A DNA stretch of 64,000 bases, from NCBI RefSeq assembly GCF_038446665.1, contig NZ_CP151802.1, forward strand, positions 1,488,001 to 1,552,000, given 5' to 3'. This document shows positions 17,793 through 26,959 of the stretch, piece by piece. The position numbers and the translations under genes were made by a program. The notes below the pieces were generated by a model that had not been told where the DNA came from, did not search any database, and worked only from the letters and a program-made list of their open reading frames with translations. This DNA comes from Lysobacter sp. FW306-1B-D06B. Its GTDB lineage: Bacteria > Pseudomonadota > Gammaproteobacteria > Xanthomonadales > Xanthomonadaceae. Within the stretch, counting starts at the first letter, position 1. Each line of letters begins with the position of its first letter.

Positions 17793-17862
17793 GACACGGT
17801 GCTGGGCGCGGCTGGGCGGCCCGGGCTTAGAATCGAGGGACTGAGACGTGGAGGGGGACACG

Positions 17863-18816
17863 ATGCTCGAGGCCATTGGCTGGTTCGTACTGGGGCTGGT
17901 GCTGCTGGCACTGGGTGGCGACTCGATCGTGAAGGGCGCGTCGGGGCTGGCCCAGCGCCTGGGGGCCTCGCCCTTCGTTGCCGGATTGGTGCTGGTCGCC
18001 TTCGGCACGTCGCTGCCGGAGCTGGCGGTCAACCTGCAGGCAGTCGTGCGCCATCAGCCCGCGCTGGCGCTGGGCAACGCGGTGGGCAGCAACGTCGCCA
18101 ACTTCGGCCTGACGCTCGGCGCGGCCGCGCTGGTCGCGCCGCTGACCGTGCGCTGGCGCGCACTCTCGCCGCTGCTGCTGGTGTTGCTGCTCGGCACGCT
18201 GCTGACCATCGTGCTGGGTTTCGACGGCAGGCTGTCGCGGATCGAGGGCATGCTCCTGCTCGTGGCCTTCGTGGCGGTGGTGATGTTCGCCGCAGCGCGC
18301 ACGCGTCGTGAATCGCCCGAATTGCAAGATGCGATCGCCGCCTTCGCACGCACCAGCACCGACCTGTGGCTCAACATCATCCGCTTCGCGATCGCGGCGG
18401 TGCTGCTCTACTTCGGCTCGCGCATGATCGTGCGCAGTGCACCGACGATCGGCGAGGGCATCGGCATGGCGCCACTGCTCACCGGCCTGCTGCCGGTGGC
18501 CATCGGCACCGCGCTGCCGGAAATGGCCGCCGCCATCTCCGCCGCGCGCAAGGGGCATGGCGACATCGTGGTGGGCCATGTGATCGGTTCGAGCCTGTTC
18601 AACCTGCTCGTGGTGATCGGCGGCATGGCGGCGATCGGAGGCTCCATGGCGCTGCCCGAATCGTTCGTGATGTTCGAACTGCCCGCGGCCGGCGTGTTCG
18701 CGCTGATGCTCTACCCGATGCTGCGCGGCGACCTGCACATCAGCAAGGGCGAGGGCGCGGGCCTGTTGATCGCGTTCTTCGCGTGGGTCGCGTTCGAACT
18801 GCTGACCATGTACTGA
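17863..18816 (+). CDS. CaCA-family Ca2+/Na+ exchanger (YrbG-like)
   Basis: A 317-aa inner-membrane protein with about ten hydrophobic segments in two inverted halves. Each half carries an alpha-repeat: AFGTSLPELAVNLQAV (residues about 42-57) and IGTALPEMAAAISAARKG, followed by GHVIGSSLFNLLVVIGG. These provide the acidic ion-binding residues of the family. ATG 17863 follows GGAGGGGG by 5 bases and is preferred to the GTG at 17848. It probably exports calcium in exchange for sodium or protons. NhaA lies next, which gives a small cation-homeostasis pair. Confidence 0.9.
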   Translation: MLEAIGWFVLGLVLLALGGDSIVKGASGLAQRLGASPFVAGLVLVAFGTSLPELAVNLQAVVRHQPALALGNAVGSNVANFGLTLGAAALVAPLTVRWRALSPLLLVLLLGTLLTIVLGFDGRLSRIEGMLLLVAFVAVVMFAAARTRRESPELQDAIAAFARTSTDLWLNIIRFAIAAVLLYFGSRMIVRSAPTIGEGIGMAPLLTGLLPVAIGTALPEMAAAISAARKGHGDIVVGHVIGSSLFNLLVVIGGMAAIGGSMALPESFVMFELPAAGVFALMLYPMLRGDLHISKGEGAGLLIAFFAWVAFELLTMY

Positions 18817-18850
18817 CGGGGCCGCGCATCGCGGCCGATATACTGGGCCG

Positions 18851-20080
18851 ATGACGCAGACCCTTCCTCCTTCCGCCTCCGGGCCGATCACACCGTCTCC
18901 GCGCGGCGTGCGCGCGCTGCGGGAGTTCTTCCGCCTGGAGGCGGCCGGCGGCATCGTCCTGATCGCCGCCGCGGTGTTGGCGATGGCCGCGGCCAACTCG
19001 CCGCTGTCGCCGGCGTACGAGGCGTTCCGGCAACTGCCCGTGGAAGTGCGCATCGGCGCGTTCGACATCGCCAAGCCGCTGTTGCTGTGGATCAACGACG
19101 GCCTGATGGCCGTGTTCTTCCTGCTGGTCGCGCTGGAGATCAAGCGCGAGGCGCTCAGCGGACAGCTCGCCAGTCGCTCGCAGCTGGTGTTGCCGATGGT
19201 GTGCGCGACCGCCGGTGTCGTCGTTCCGGCGTTGCTGTTCTTCGCGTTGAACCGCGGCGATGCGCAGGCGCTGCGCGGCTGGGGCGTGCCCACGGCGACG
19301 GACATCGCCTTCGCGCTCGGCGTGCTCGCGCTGCTCGGCTCGCGCGTGCCAACGGGCATGAAGCTGTTGCTGTCGACGATCGCGGTGGTCGACGATCTCA
19401 TCGCCATCGTCATCATCGCGCTGTTCTATTCGCACGGATTGTCGACGACGGCGCTGGTGTGGGCGGCCGCGGCGATCGCCGGCATGTGGCTGCTCAATCG
19501 GCGTGGCGTCAGGCGCCTGGCGCCGTACCTGATGCTGGGCACGGTGCTGTGGGTGTGCGTGCTCAAGTCCGGAGTGCACGCGACGCTGGCCGGCGTAGTG
19601 ACCGGGTTGATGGTGCCGCACGGTTCGCGCGAAGGCGTCGCGCGTTCACCGCTGGAGTCGCTAGAGCACGCGCTGCATCCGTGGGTCGCGTACGCGATCC
19701 TGCCGTTGTTCGCCTTCGTCAACGCAGGGCTCGTGCTGGAAGGCATGGCACTGGACGACGTGTTCGCACCGTTGCCGATGGGCGTACTGCTTGGCCTGGT
19801 GGTCGGCAAGCCGGTGGGCATCGTCGGCGCGGCGATGCTGATGCGCGCGCTGGGCTGGGCGCGGTTCCCGGACGGCATGGGCTTGCGCGCGATGCTCGGC
19901 CTCGGGCTGATGTGCGGCATCGGTTTCACGATGAGCCTGTTCATCGCTTCGCTCGCCTATCGCGATCCGCACCTCTACGACGCGGCCGTGCTGGGCGTGT
20001 TGCTGGCCTCGCTCGTGTCGGCGCTCGCCGGCTGGATATGGTTGCGCATGACGCTGCCCCCGATGACAAGAGTGGACTGA
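18851..20080 (+). CDS. nhaA: Na+/H+ antiporter NhaA
   Basis: A 409-aa antiporter with a 12-segment pattern. Key motifs are PTATDIAFALGVLALLG (Asp of the unwound helix IV) and STIAVVDDLIAIVIIALFY (the paired Asp residues of helix V that bind Na+ and protons). It expels Na+ in exchange for protons at alkaline pH. The ATG is 34 bases after the Ca/Na exchanger stop, so the two may be co-transcribed. The N-terminus has a longer Pro/Ser-rich extension than the E. coli protein. Confidence 0.95.
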   Translation: MTQTLPPSASGPITPSPRGVRALREFFRLEAAGGIVLIAAAVLAMAAANSPLSPAYEAFRQLPVEVRIGAFDIAKPLLLWINDGLMAVFFLLVALEIKREALSGQLASRSQLVLPMVCATAGVVVPALLFFALNRGDAQALRGWGVPTATDIAFALGVLALLGSRVPTGMKLLLSTIAVVDDLIAIVIIALFYSHGLSTTALVWAAAAIAGMWLLNRRGVRRLAPYLMLGTVLWVCVLKSGVHATLAGVVTGLMVPHGSREGVARSPLESLEHALHPWVAYAILPLFAFVNAGLVLEGMALDDVFAPLPMGVLLGLVVGKPVGIVGAAMLMRALGWARFPDGMGLRAMLGLGLMCGIGFTMSLFIASLAYRDPHLYDAAVLGVLLASLVSALAGWIWLRMTLPPMTRVD

Positions 20081-20083
20081 ACG

Positions 20084-20956
20084 ATGCGGCATGCACTGGT
20101 GTTCGGCGCGACCGGACAGATCGGCTTTCCACTGCTGGGCATGCTCCTGGGCGATGGCTGGCGCGTCACGGCGCTCTCGCGCGGCATGCACACCGACGAG
20201 CCCGGCCTGCACTGGTTGCGCGGCGAACTCGACGCGATGCCGGCCGTGCCCGCACGCGTGGACGCCATCTTCAGTTGCGGGCCGCTGGACGGCTTCGCAC
20301 AGTGGTTCGCGGGCAGCGCGATCGAGTGCCCGCGCGTGATCGCCTTCGGTTCCACCAGCGTGGAAGTGAAGCGCGGTTCGGCGGATGCGGCCGAGCGCGA
20401 TGTCGCGCGTCGCCTGCGCGAAGGCGAGGAGCTCGTCCTGTCCACCGCGCACAAGCGCGATGCGGCGGCGACATTGCTTCGGCCCACGCTCATTTACGGA
20501 GCCGGTCGCGATGCCACGCTCACACGCATCGCACAGCTTGCGCAGCGCTGGGGTTATTTCCCGCTGCCGCGCGGTGCGAACGGCCTGCGTCAGCCGGTGC
20601 ACGCGGACGATCTTGCATCGGCGGCCTTTGCCTGCGCATCGCAGGCGGCCACACATGGACGGACCTACGCATTGCCGGGCGGCGAGACGCTGAGCTACCG
20701 CGACATGGTGGCGCGCGTGCTCGCCTCGCTGACGTCGCCGCCGAAGCTGATCGAATTGCCTTCGCCGTTGTTCAGTGCCGCGCTGTTCGCCGCGCAGCTG
20801 AGCGGACGCGGCACCGGGCTCGGCGAAGCCGCGGTGCGCCGCATGCGCAGCGATCTCACGTTCGACATCGCACCGGCGCAGCGCGATTTCGGTTACGCGC
20901 CGCGCAGCTTCCATCCGCGTGCGCAGATGTTCCAGCCGCGACCCGAAGAAAGCTGA
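20084..20956 (+). CDS. NAD(P)-binding epimerase/dehydratase-like protein
   Basis: A 290-aa short-chain dehydrogenase relative. The N-terminal ALVFGATGQIGFPLLG is the GxxGxxG dinucleotide-binding motif of atypical/extended SDRs. The usual YxxxK catalytic pair is not obvious: the region LRPTLIYGAGRDATLTRIAQ corresponds to the post-catalytic sugar-epimerase block. It may therefore be a regulatory or reductase-type atypical SDR. It starts 3 bases after the nhaA stop, so is probably in the same transcript. Substrate unknown. Confidence 0.8.
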   Translation: MRHALVFGATGQIGFPLLGMLLGDGWRVTALSRGMHTDEPGLHWLRGELDAMPAVPARVDAIFSCGPLDGFAQWFAGSAIECPRVIAFGSTSVEVKRGSADAAERDVARRLREGEELVLSTAHKRDAAATLLRPTLIYGAGRDATLTRIAQLAQRWGYFPLPRGANGLRQPVHADDLASAAFACASQAATHGRTYALPGGETLSYRDMVARVLASLTSPPKLIELPSPLFSAALFAAQLSGRGTGLGEAAVRRMRSDLTFDIAPAQRDFGYAPRSFHPRAQMFQPRPEES

Positions 20957-21189
20957 CGGATCTGCGCCGCGTGCGTGTGCAAGCGCCCGCTGCCTCACAG
21001 GAATTGAAGGCCGAACGCGTTGCGATCTCGCACGCGTTGCTCGTTCGCATGCCGCCAGTGGCTGCTTCTTGGCGATGTCGGGAACGCGTACTGCATCGCC
21101 GCTGGCGGATGCAGTCCGTCGCGCGAGCGCGGCCGGATGGCTCGCGTTCCGAATTTGTGACGAGGATCATCCTGATCGTTTGCAGTGGA
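20957..21189. other. Intergenic region, no gene supported
   Basis: About 230 bases between the SDR gene and the promoter of the surface-protein cluster. Codon use in its open frames is incoherent and I see no repeat, hairpin terminator or RNA gene. Confidence 0.4.
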
Positions 21190-21219
21190 TTGCAAAACCG
21201 ATCGAGCCCTGTTTATGAT
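21190..21219 (+). promoter_or_regulatory. Candidate promoter of the surface-protein cluster
   Basis: TTGCAA (21190-21195) and TATGAT (21214-21219) are separated by 18 bases in a locally AT-rich stretch. Transcription would start near 21226, about 60 bases before a Shine-Dalgarno-preceded small ORF. It is the best sigma70 match upstream of the cluster. Confidence 0.55.
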
Positions 21220-21286
21220 CGGACCCGCAACGCCAGGGAAGGGGTTTCCGGGCGCATGCCGGAATAAACGGATTTAGGGGGAATGA

Positions 21287-21439
21287 ATGGATTTTCAGCA
21301 GTCCGGCGCCCTCGGCGCCTGGTGTAGTGCGGCCTTGCGCTGGTCCCAGCGCCTCGATCAGGCCCGTATCGTCGCTTCCGAATACCACAGCATTCCGCTC
21401 GGCAACGAAGCGTCGCGTTCGCGCGCGCCTCGTCGCTGA
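21287..21439 (+). CDS. Small hypothetical ORF (50 aa) leading the cluster
   Basis: The ATG at 21287 follows AGGGGG (21276-21281) with 5-base spacing, an almost ideal ribosome-binding site, just downstream of a good promoter. The product begins MDFQQSGALGAWCSAAL and ends with the basic SRSRAPRR. It has no signal peptide and no family I recognise. An overlapping ATG at 21283 would give only 14 residues. It could be a leader peptide that sets translation of the large gene 94 bases later, or a chance ORF. Confidence 0.35.
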   Translation: MDFQQSGALGAWCSAALRWSQRLDQARIVASEYHSIPLGNEASRSRAPRR

Positions 21440-21532
21440 TCGCGCACTCGAGCCCAATCCACCATGCCGCTCTGTCCTGAGAGGCCAGGCTGCGCGCGTG
21501 CGCGTGCGTCCGGAACCCGTGACTTCGTCGAG

Positions 21533-24500
21533 ATGACGCAAGGCGCGGGGCCGGCGCGTGCCGTTCCGCTCTGGCGACTGCTTGTGCTGCTCATGATGGC
21601 GACGCTGTCGCTCGCCTTCGCTCCGAACTCCCGCGCCGAGACGGCGGTGAGCGGTTCCATCGCCACCGATGCGCGCTGGACGCTTGCCAACAGTCCGTAC
21701 GTGGTGTCGGGCAACCTGCTGGTGCAGAGCGCCGCGACGCTCACCATCGACGCGGGCGTAACGGTGTACATGGAAGCCGGTGCGAGCGTGAACGTGCAGG
21801 CGGGCAGCCTCCGCGCGCTCGGCACCGTGACGCAGCCGATCCGCGTGCTTTCCGTCAAGACACTGCGCGGACAGGCGCCGGCCGCCGGCGACTACGGCAC
21901 CTGGACGTTCGGACCGGGCGCCACCGCCACCACGCGTCTTGAGCATGTGCGTTTCGAGCACGGACGCGGCCTGGTGGTGAACGGTGCTTCGCCGGTGCTG
22001 AACTACCTGGACATCCGCAACAGCCAGGGCCCTGCGATCAGCATCGACCTGGCGGCTTCGCCCTCCGGTGTCGGCAACAAGGCCAGCGGAAACGATGTCA
22101 ACGGCATCGAAGTGCCGGCCGGTGACATCGTCGGCAGCGTCAAGTGGAACCTGTCGGGCATTCCGTACGTGGTGCGTAGCGGCACCGTTTCGGTGGGCCG
22201 CTCGCCTGCGGTATCGCAGATCACGCCGGCCACCATCGAACAGGGACAGACCGTGTCCGTGGCGGTCGATGGCGTGCGCCTGGATGGCTTTGCGGCAGGG
22301 GCGGTCGACAACAGCGGCCTGACGGTGACGCCGATCAGCGGCGGCTCCTCGTCGCGCTTGAGCTTCCAGCTCAAGGCCAATGCCGATGCGGCGCTGGGGC
22401 CCGCCGCGCTGTCGCTGCGCGTGGACGCCGGCGAACTCGTGTTGCCCAATGCACTCACCGTGACGCCGCCGATCCCGGCGGTGACGCAGATCGTGCCCGC
22501 GACCGTGATCGCGGGCGTGGGCGTTTCGGAAATCGTCGTCACCGGGCGCAACTTCAGCGCGCAGTCGGAAGTGCTGGTCAACTCGGCCGGACTTCCGACG
22601 CAGTACGTAAGTGGCGGCGAACTGCGCGCCACGCTCCCGAACCAGAGCGCCGCCGCGGTGCTGCCGCTGCAGGTGCGCAATCCGCATCCGGCCGGCGGCA
22701 GTCCGCCGCTGCTGTCGAACTCGGTGAACCTCACCGTGCAGATGCCGGTGCCGCCGACGGTGAGTTTCGAACCGACGCCGATCGCGATGCCGCCGGACAA
22801 CAAGGCGCACGACATCACGCTGCGTCTGTCCAAGGCGGATATCCGCGACCACACCATCAACTTCTCGGTGTCCGATCCGGCCAAGGCCACGGTCACTCCG
22901 GCATCGCTCACCATCGCCGCGGGCCAGCTCACCGCGCGCGTGACGATCACGCCGCTGGTGCAGGGTTCGGTCACGCTGATCGCGCAGTCGGCCACGCTGG
23001 GCAACAGCTCGACGCCGATCTTCATCACGCCTGATTTCCGTGGCATCAACACCAGTTACGCCCCGCCGGTGGGTGTCACCGTCGCCGGTGGTCCGGTGGG
23101 CGGCGAAACACGCGAGACCAAGCCCAACAGCCTCGTTGGCGTGGGCGTCGGTGCGGTGCTGGGCGACGTCGTTCCCAATGGCTGGACCGCGGGCACGACG
23201 CAGAACCTGCAGATCCTCGGCGCCGCGATCCCCGCAGGCTCGCTGGTTTCGATCGTGCCTGCGGACGGACTCACGCTGGGCGCCGCAACGGTGTCGCCGG
23301 ATGGAACGTCCCTGAGCGTGCCGGTGACGACGACCGGCGATGCCGAGAGCGGCCCGAGGCGTGTGGTCGTGCGCGACAACAATGGTTCGCTGCTCGCGTT
23401 CGCCAACGCGGCCAGCGGGACCGTGTACCTGGCGGCGGGCCTGCCCAGGATCGACTCGATCTCGCCGATCACCGTCACCCGCAACTCGACGGTGTCCATG
23501 GTCGTGCACGGTCGCAACCTGCGTGACGCGAAGCTGAGCGTCACGCCGGGCAGCGACATCGAGATCGATGCGCAGCCGGTGATCAATGCCGACGGCACGG
23601 AGCTGACGGCCATGGTGCATGTCGGTTCCACTGCCGCGCTGGGTTCGCGGGTCATGCAGGTGTCCAGCGTCACCGGCACCAGTCCGGCCGACGCCACCAG
23701 CGCCAACACGCTGCACGTGGTGGGCGCCATCGAGTCCACGTATGCGTGGACCGCGCCGCTGGTCGGCGTGAGCGTGGGCGAACGCGCACCGGATCCGCAG
23801 CAGATCGTGCCGGTGCTGATGCAGCACCTAGGCGTGGTCGTGGGCGCCAGCGCCACCGGCGTGACGCCGCGCACCGGCATCGTCGGTTCGACCGTCACGG
23901 TGAAGGTGCAGGGACAGGGATTGCAGGACGTCAACGCGGTGTCGTTCGTACCGGCGACGGGACTCACGGTGGGCGCGCCGACCGTCGCGGGCGATGGCAG
24001 CGAGCTGACCTTCCCGGTGACCGTGGCCGCCGACGCGGTGCTCGGCCTGCGCCGCCTGGTGCTCGCCACGCCGGCAGGCCCGATGGCCTTTGCCAACGTC
24101 AACGACGGTGCGTTCCTCGTGTCCACGCCGCTGCCGATGGTCGAATCCATCGCGCCGCAGGTGCTGACGCTGGGCGGCACGGCGCAGACGCTGACCGTGC
24201 GTGGCCGTTACCTCGACAACGTGGTCGACGTGCGCTTCGTGCCGGCCGCGGGCATCACCGTGATCCGTCCGTTCACCGCGAGCGACGGCGGCAACACGCT
24301 GGCCTTCGCCGTGCAGGTGGACGCTGCGGCCACCACGGGCCCGCGCAAGTTGATCGTGACGACGGCCGCCGGCGATTCCGCTGCCGAAGCATCGCCTGCG
24401 AACACGGTGGTGCTGGCCGCGCAGACCGGTCCTGCCTACCCGGCGATCATGTCGCCGGCGGTCGGAGTGCGCGTCGGCGCGGGCCAGAGCCAGACCTACG

Positions 24501-25195
24501 ACGGTGCGTTGATCGCACCGACCGTGGGCGTGATGGTGATCGAAGAGCCGTTGCCGCCGCAGCCGGTCGACCTGATGCCGACCGCGAACACCGTCGGCCT
24601 GCTGGTGGGCAGTGTGGCGCGCGGCAAGTCGGCCGATGGCTGGCTGCAGGGCGTCTCCGACACGCTGCGCATCCATGGCGTCGATCTGGGACAGGTGACG
24701 TCGGTGGAAGCCGTGCCGAGCGCCGGCATCCTGTTCGGCACGGTGTCGGCCAATGCGTCGGGCACCGAACTCGATGTTCCGGTCAGCGTCGCGCAGGACG
24801 CGGCCCTGGGCTCGCGCCGCCTGCGCCTGCGCACGAGCAGCGGTGAGGTCGTCTGGCAGTCCGGCGCGTTGGCCTCGTTCGGCATCGGACGCGTGCCGTC
24901 GATGGATTCGGTTTCGCCGATCGTGCTCAACACGGGCGAGACCGTGACGTTGACCGTGCGTGGCCGCGACCTCGCCGGCGTCACTGGTGCGGTCTTCACT
25001 CCGGCCGACGGATTCACGCAGGTCGGCGCGCCGGTGTGGTCGCAGGACGCAACGGGCGAACAGTTGAAGGTCACCGTGCACATCGCCGCGGGCGCGACGA
25101 CGGGGCAGCGCGTGCTGCAGCTGAAGGTGCCCGGTGGCGCGACGTCCGCGACACCGAGCGTGGCCAACACCCTCACCGTGGTGGCCGGCCCATGA
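21533..25195 (+). CDS. Large secreted protein with TIG-like repeats
   Basis: A 1220-aa exported protein. A signal peptide (WRLLVLLMMATLSLAFA, then NSRA) precedes a beta-helix-like segment (residues about 40-190: NLLVQSAATLTIDAGVTVYM, LEHVRFEHGRG). IPT/TIG-like Ig domains follow (SQITPATIEQGQTVSVAVDG; TQIVPATVIAGVGVSEIVVT). The C-terminal half is three tandem modules of about 230-250 residues starting near 23049, 23732 and 24433. Each has VGVxVG strands, a VPAxGLT domain and a SIxP...LTVRGR TIG domain. I use ATG 21533; the ATG at 21464 would add 23 residues before the signal. Probably surface-exposed or extracellular; no enzymatic motif seen. Confidence 0.8.
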   Translation: MTQGAGPARAVPLWRLLVLLMMATLSLAFAPNSRAETAVSGSIATDARWTLANSPYVVSGNLLVQSAATLTIDAGVTVYMEAGASVNVQAGSLRALGTVTQPIRVLSVKTLRGQAPAAGDYGTWTFGPGATATTRLEHVRFEHGRGLVVNGASPVLNYLDIRNSQGPAISIDLAASPSGVGNKASGNDVNGIEVPAGDIVGSVKWNLSGIPYVVRSGTVSVGRSPAVSQITPATIEQGQTVSVAVDGVRLDGFAAGAVDNSGLTVTPISGGSSSRLSFQLKANADAALGPAALSLRVDAGELVLPNALTVTPPIPAVTQIVPATVIAGVGVSEIVVTGRNFSAQSEVLVNSAGLPTQYVSGGELRATLPNQSAAAVLPLQVRNPHPAGGSPPLLSNSVNLTVQMPVPPTVSFEPTPIAMPPDNKAHDITLRLSKADIRDHTINFSVSDPAKATVTPASLTIAAGQLTARVTITPLVQGSVTLIAQSATLGNSSTPIFITPDFRGINTSYAPPVGVTVAGGPVGGETRETKPNSLVGVGVGAVLGDVVPNGWTAGTTQNLQILGAAIPAGSLVSIVPADGLTLGAATVSPDGTSLSVPVTTTGDAESGPRRVVVRDNNGSLLAFANAASGTVYLAAGLPRIDSISPITVTRNSTVSMVVHGRNLRDAKLSVTPGSDIEIDAQPVINADGTELTAMVHVGSTAALGSRVMQVSSVTGTSPADATSANTLHVVGAIESTYAWTAPLVGVSVGERAPDPQQIVPVLMQHLGVVVGASATGVTPRTGIVGSTVTVKVQGQGLQDVNAVSFVPATGLTVGAPTVAGDGSELTFPVTVAADAVLGLRRLVLATPAGPMAFANVNDGAFLVSTPLPMVESIAPQVLTLGGTAQTLTVRGRYLDNVVDVRFVPAAGITVIRPFTASDGGNTLAFAVQVDAAATTGPRKLIVTTAAGDSAAEASPANTVVLAAQTGPAYPAIMSPAVGVRVGAGQSQTYDGALIAPTVGVMVIEEPLPPQPVDLMPTANTVGLLVGSVARGKSADGWLQGVSDTLRIHGVDLGQVTSVEAVPSAGILFGTVSANASGTELDVPVSVAQDAALGSRRLRLRTSSGEVVWQSGALASFGIGRVPSMDSVSPIVLNTGETVTLTVRGRDLAGVTGAVFTPADGFTQVGAPVWSQDATGEQLKVTVHIAAGATTGQRVLQLKVPGGATSATPSVANTLTVVAGP
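23049..25195 (+). repeat. Three tandem ~230-250-residue TIG modules (coding)
   Basis: The three modules share, in order, VGVxVG, a Q..LxIxG strand, VPAxGLTxG, DGxxLxVPV, a GxRRLxL strand and SIxPxVLxxGxTxxLTVRGRxL. They are clear at protein level, while DNA identity is only moderate, so the duplications are probably old. Confidence 0.7.
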
Positions 25196-25341
25196 CCCTG
25201 CACCGTTCAAGCGCCCACGAATCCGGCGGCCCATGCGGCATGCGCGACGCGCATGGCCGCGATGCCCGGTCCGCGCCGCATGCCGCGGGCGACATCTCCT
25301 CCCAGCACGACGCAACGCATACCCGTTCAAGGAGCTACACC

Positions 25342-26886
25342 ATGAATCAGCCTCTCCGACTGCCGACGCGCGCATCGTTGGCGACTGCGCTCGTCGTGGC
25401 GCTCTTCGCGCCGACGTCCTGGGCCGCCTTCAACAGCGGCAGCACCGGCGCCGACGGAGTCCTGAATCCGACGGTCAACACCGAGATCGAGTTGCCGCCG
25501 TCGGGCATCCTCAACTACACGACGGTCAACATCCCGACCGGTGTCACCGTCAAGTTCAAGCGCAATGCCGCGAACACGCCGGTGTACATCCTGGCGTCGG
25601 GTGACGTGACCATCGCCGGCACGATCGACGTCCGCGGCGCGGATGCGAAGCACGCGGGCACCTACGGCGACGGCGCGCAGGGCGACGACGGCATTCCCGG
25701 CGAAGGCGGTCCCGGCGGCTTCGAAGGCGGACGCGGTGGACGCGACGACACGCAGCAGCGTGCGGCGATCATCCGCGGCGGTGGTGGCCTGGGGCCGGGT
25801 GGTGGTGCGGGTGGTGTCGAAGGCAGCGACGGCTGCAATGCCACGACGGGCTACTACAAGCACGCCGGTATGGGCGGTGCCTACGCAAGCAAGGCGGTGA
25901 AGGTCTACGTCGCCAACTGTTCGATGACCACGCCCGCGACCGAGCCATATGGCTCGGCCCTCCTGCAGCCGCTCGTGGGCGGCTCGGGCGGCGGTGGCGG
26001 GCGCGGTGGCACCAACTATCCGGGCTCCGGTGGTGGCGGCGGCGGTGGCGCGGTTCTGATCGCCGCTTCGGGAACGCTGCGAGTCAACGGCAGCGTCGAT
26101 GCGACCGGCGGCGACGGTGGCGGCATTTCAGGTACCGGCGCCGGTGGTCAGGGCGTGGGCGGTTCGGGCGGTGGCATCCGACTCATCGCTACGACCGTCA
26201 CCGGAACCGGTTCGCTACTCGCGCCGGGGGGTTGCATCAACTACGACAACGCGCGTCGTCAGCGCTGTGGGTCGACCGGTGGCTCAAGCCATTACGGCGG
26301 CTCCGAAGGCCGCATCCGCATCGAAGGCGAGGCCATCACGTACACCGGTTCGTCCTCGCCCGCCTATGTTCGCGGCGAGATCGGCTCGGTGTTCCTCACC
26401 AACTCGCCGTCGTTGCGCATCTCGTCGGTGGCCGGCCAGGCCGTGCCTGCGGTGCCGACCGGCACCAACGACGTGACGCTGCCGGCGTCCACGACAGGCC
26501 CGGTGGTGGTGGCGTTCGAAACCACCAACGTGCCGCTGGGCAACACGATCCAGTTGCGCGTCGTGCCCGCTTACGGCACGCCCAGCGCGGCGGTCAGTGG
26601 CGCGCTTGTCGGAAGCACCGCGGCGGCCACGGCCGATGCGTCGGTGACGCTGCCGCAGGGGCCCAGCGCATTGCAGGCCACGACGACCTACACAGTCACC
26701 GTCGCCTCGCTGCAGGACGAAGCGCTCAGCGAACGGTTGTCGCGCCTGGCGCAGAACGAACGCGTCGAGAAGGTCGAAGTGACCGTCGCGCTGGAAGGCG
26801 GCGCGCGCGCGAAGTTGATCACCGGCAGCGGACAGACGTTCGAGATGCCGTACGCCGCGCTGAGCGCGATCGGGTTCAAGGGCTGA
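25342..26886 (+). CDS. Glycine-rich secreted protein, paralogue 1
   Basis: A 514-aa exported protein. A signal peptide (LATALVVALFAPTSWA, then AFNSG) precedes a beta-helix-like domain (PSGILNYTTVNIPTGVTVKF, VYILASGDVTIAGTIDVRGA). A long Gly-rich region follows (residues about 105-300, with GGSGGGGGRGGTNYPGSG and GGGAVLIAASGTLRVNGSVD), then a C-terminal beta/Ig-like domain ending with RLSRLAQNERVEKVEVTVAL. Four Cys in the Gly-rich part could form disulfides. AAGGAG lies 8 bases before ATG 25342. The neighbouring gene is a close paralogue. A role as a surface or matrix protein is likely but unproven. Confidence 0.82.
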   Translation: MNQPLRLPTRASLATALVVALFAPTSWAAFNSGSTGADGVLNPTVNTEIELPPSGILNYTTVNIPTGVTVKFKRNAANTPVYILASGDVTIAGTIDVRGADAKHAGTYGDGAQGDDGIPGEGGPGGFEGGRGGRDDTQQRAAIIRGGGGLGPGGGAGGVEGSDGCNATTGYYKHAGMGGAYASKAVKVYVANCSMTTPATEPYGSALLQPLVGGSGGGGGRGGTNYPGSGGGGGGGAVLIAASGTLRVNGSVDATGGDGGGISGTGAGGQGVGGSGGGIRLIATTVTGTGSLLAPGGCINYDNARRQRCGSTGGSSHYGGSEGRIRIEGEAITYTGSSSPAYVRGEIGSVFLTNSPSLRISSVAGQAVPAVPTGTNDVTLPASTTGPVVVAFETTNVPLGNTIQLRVVPAYGTPSAAVSGALVGSTAAATADASVTLPQGPSALQATTTYTVTVASLQDEALSERLSRLAQNERVEKVEVTVALEGGARAKLITGSGQTFEMPYAALSAIGFKG

Positions 26887-26959
26887 GCAGACCATGGCCG
26901 AGATCACCACCCGACACCCGCAAGCCGCCGCATCGCATGCGCGTAACAGGAGCTACCCC

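Noticed and set aside
21167..23827. 886-codon minus-strand frame opposite the TIG-repeat gene
   Set aside because: Extremely His/Arg-rich, no domain, crosses the candidate promoter; a GC-skew shadow.
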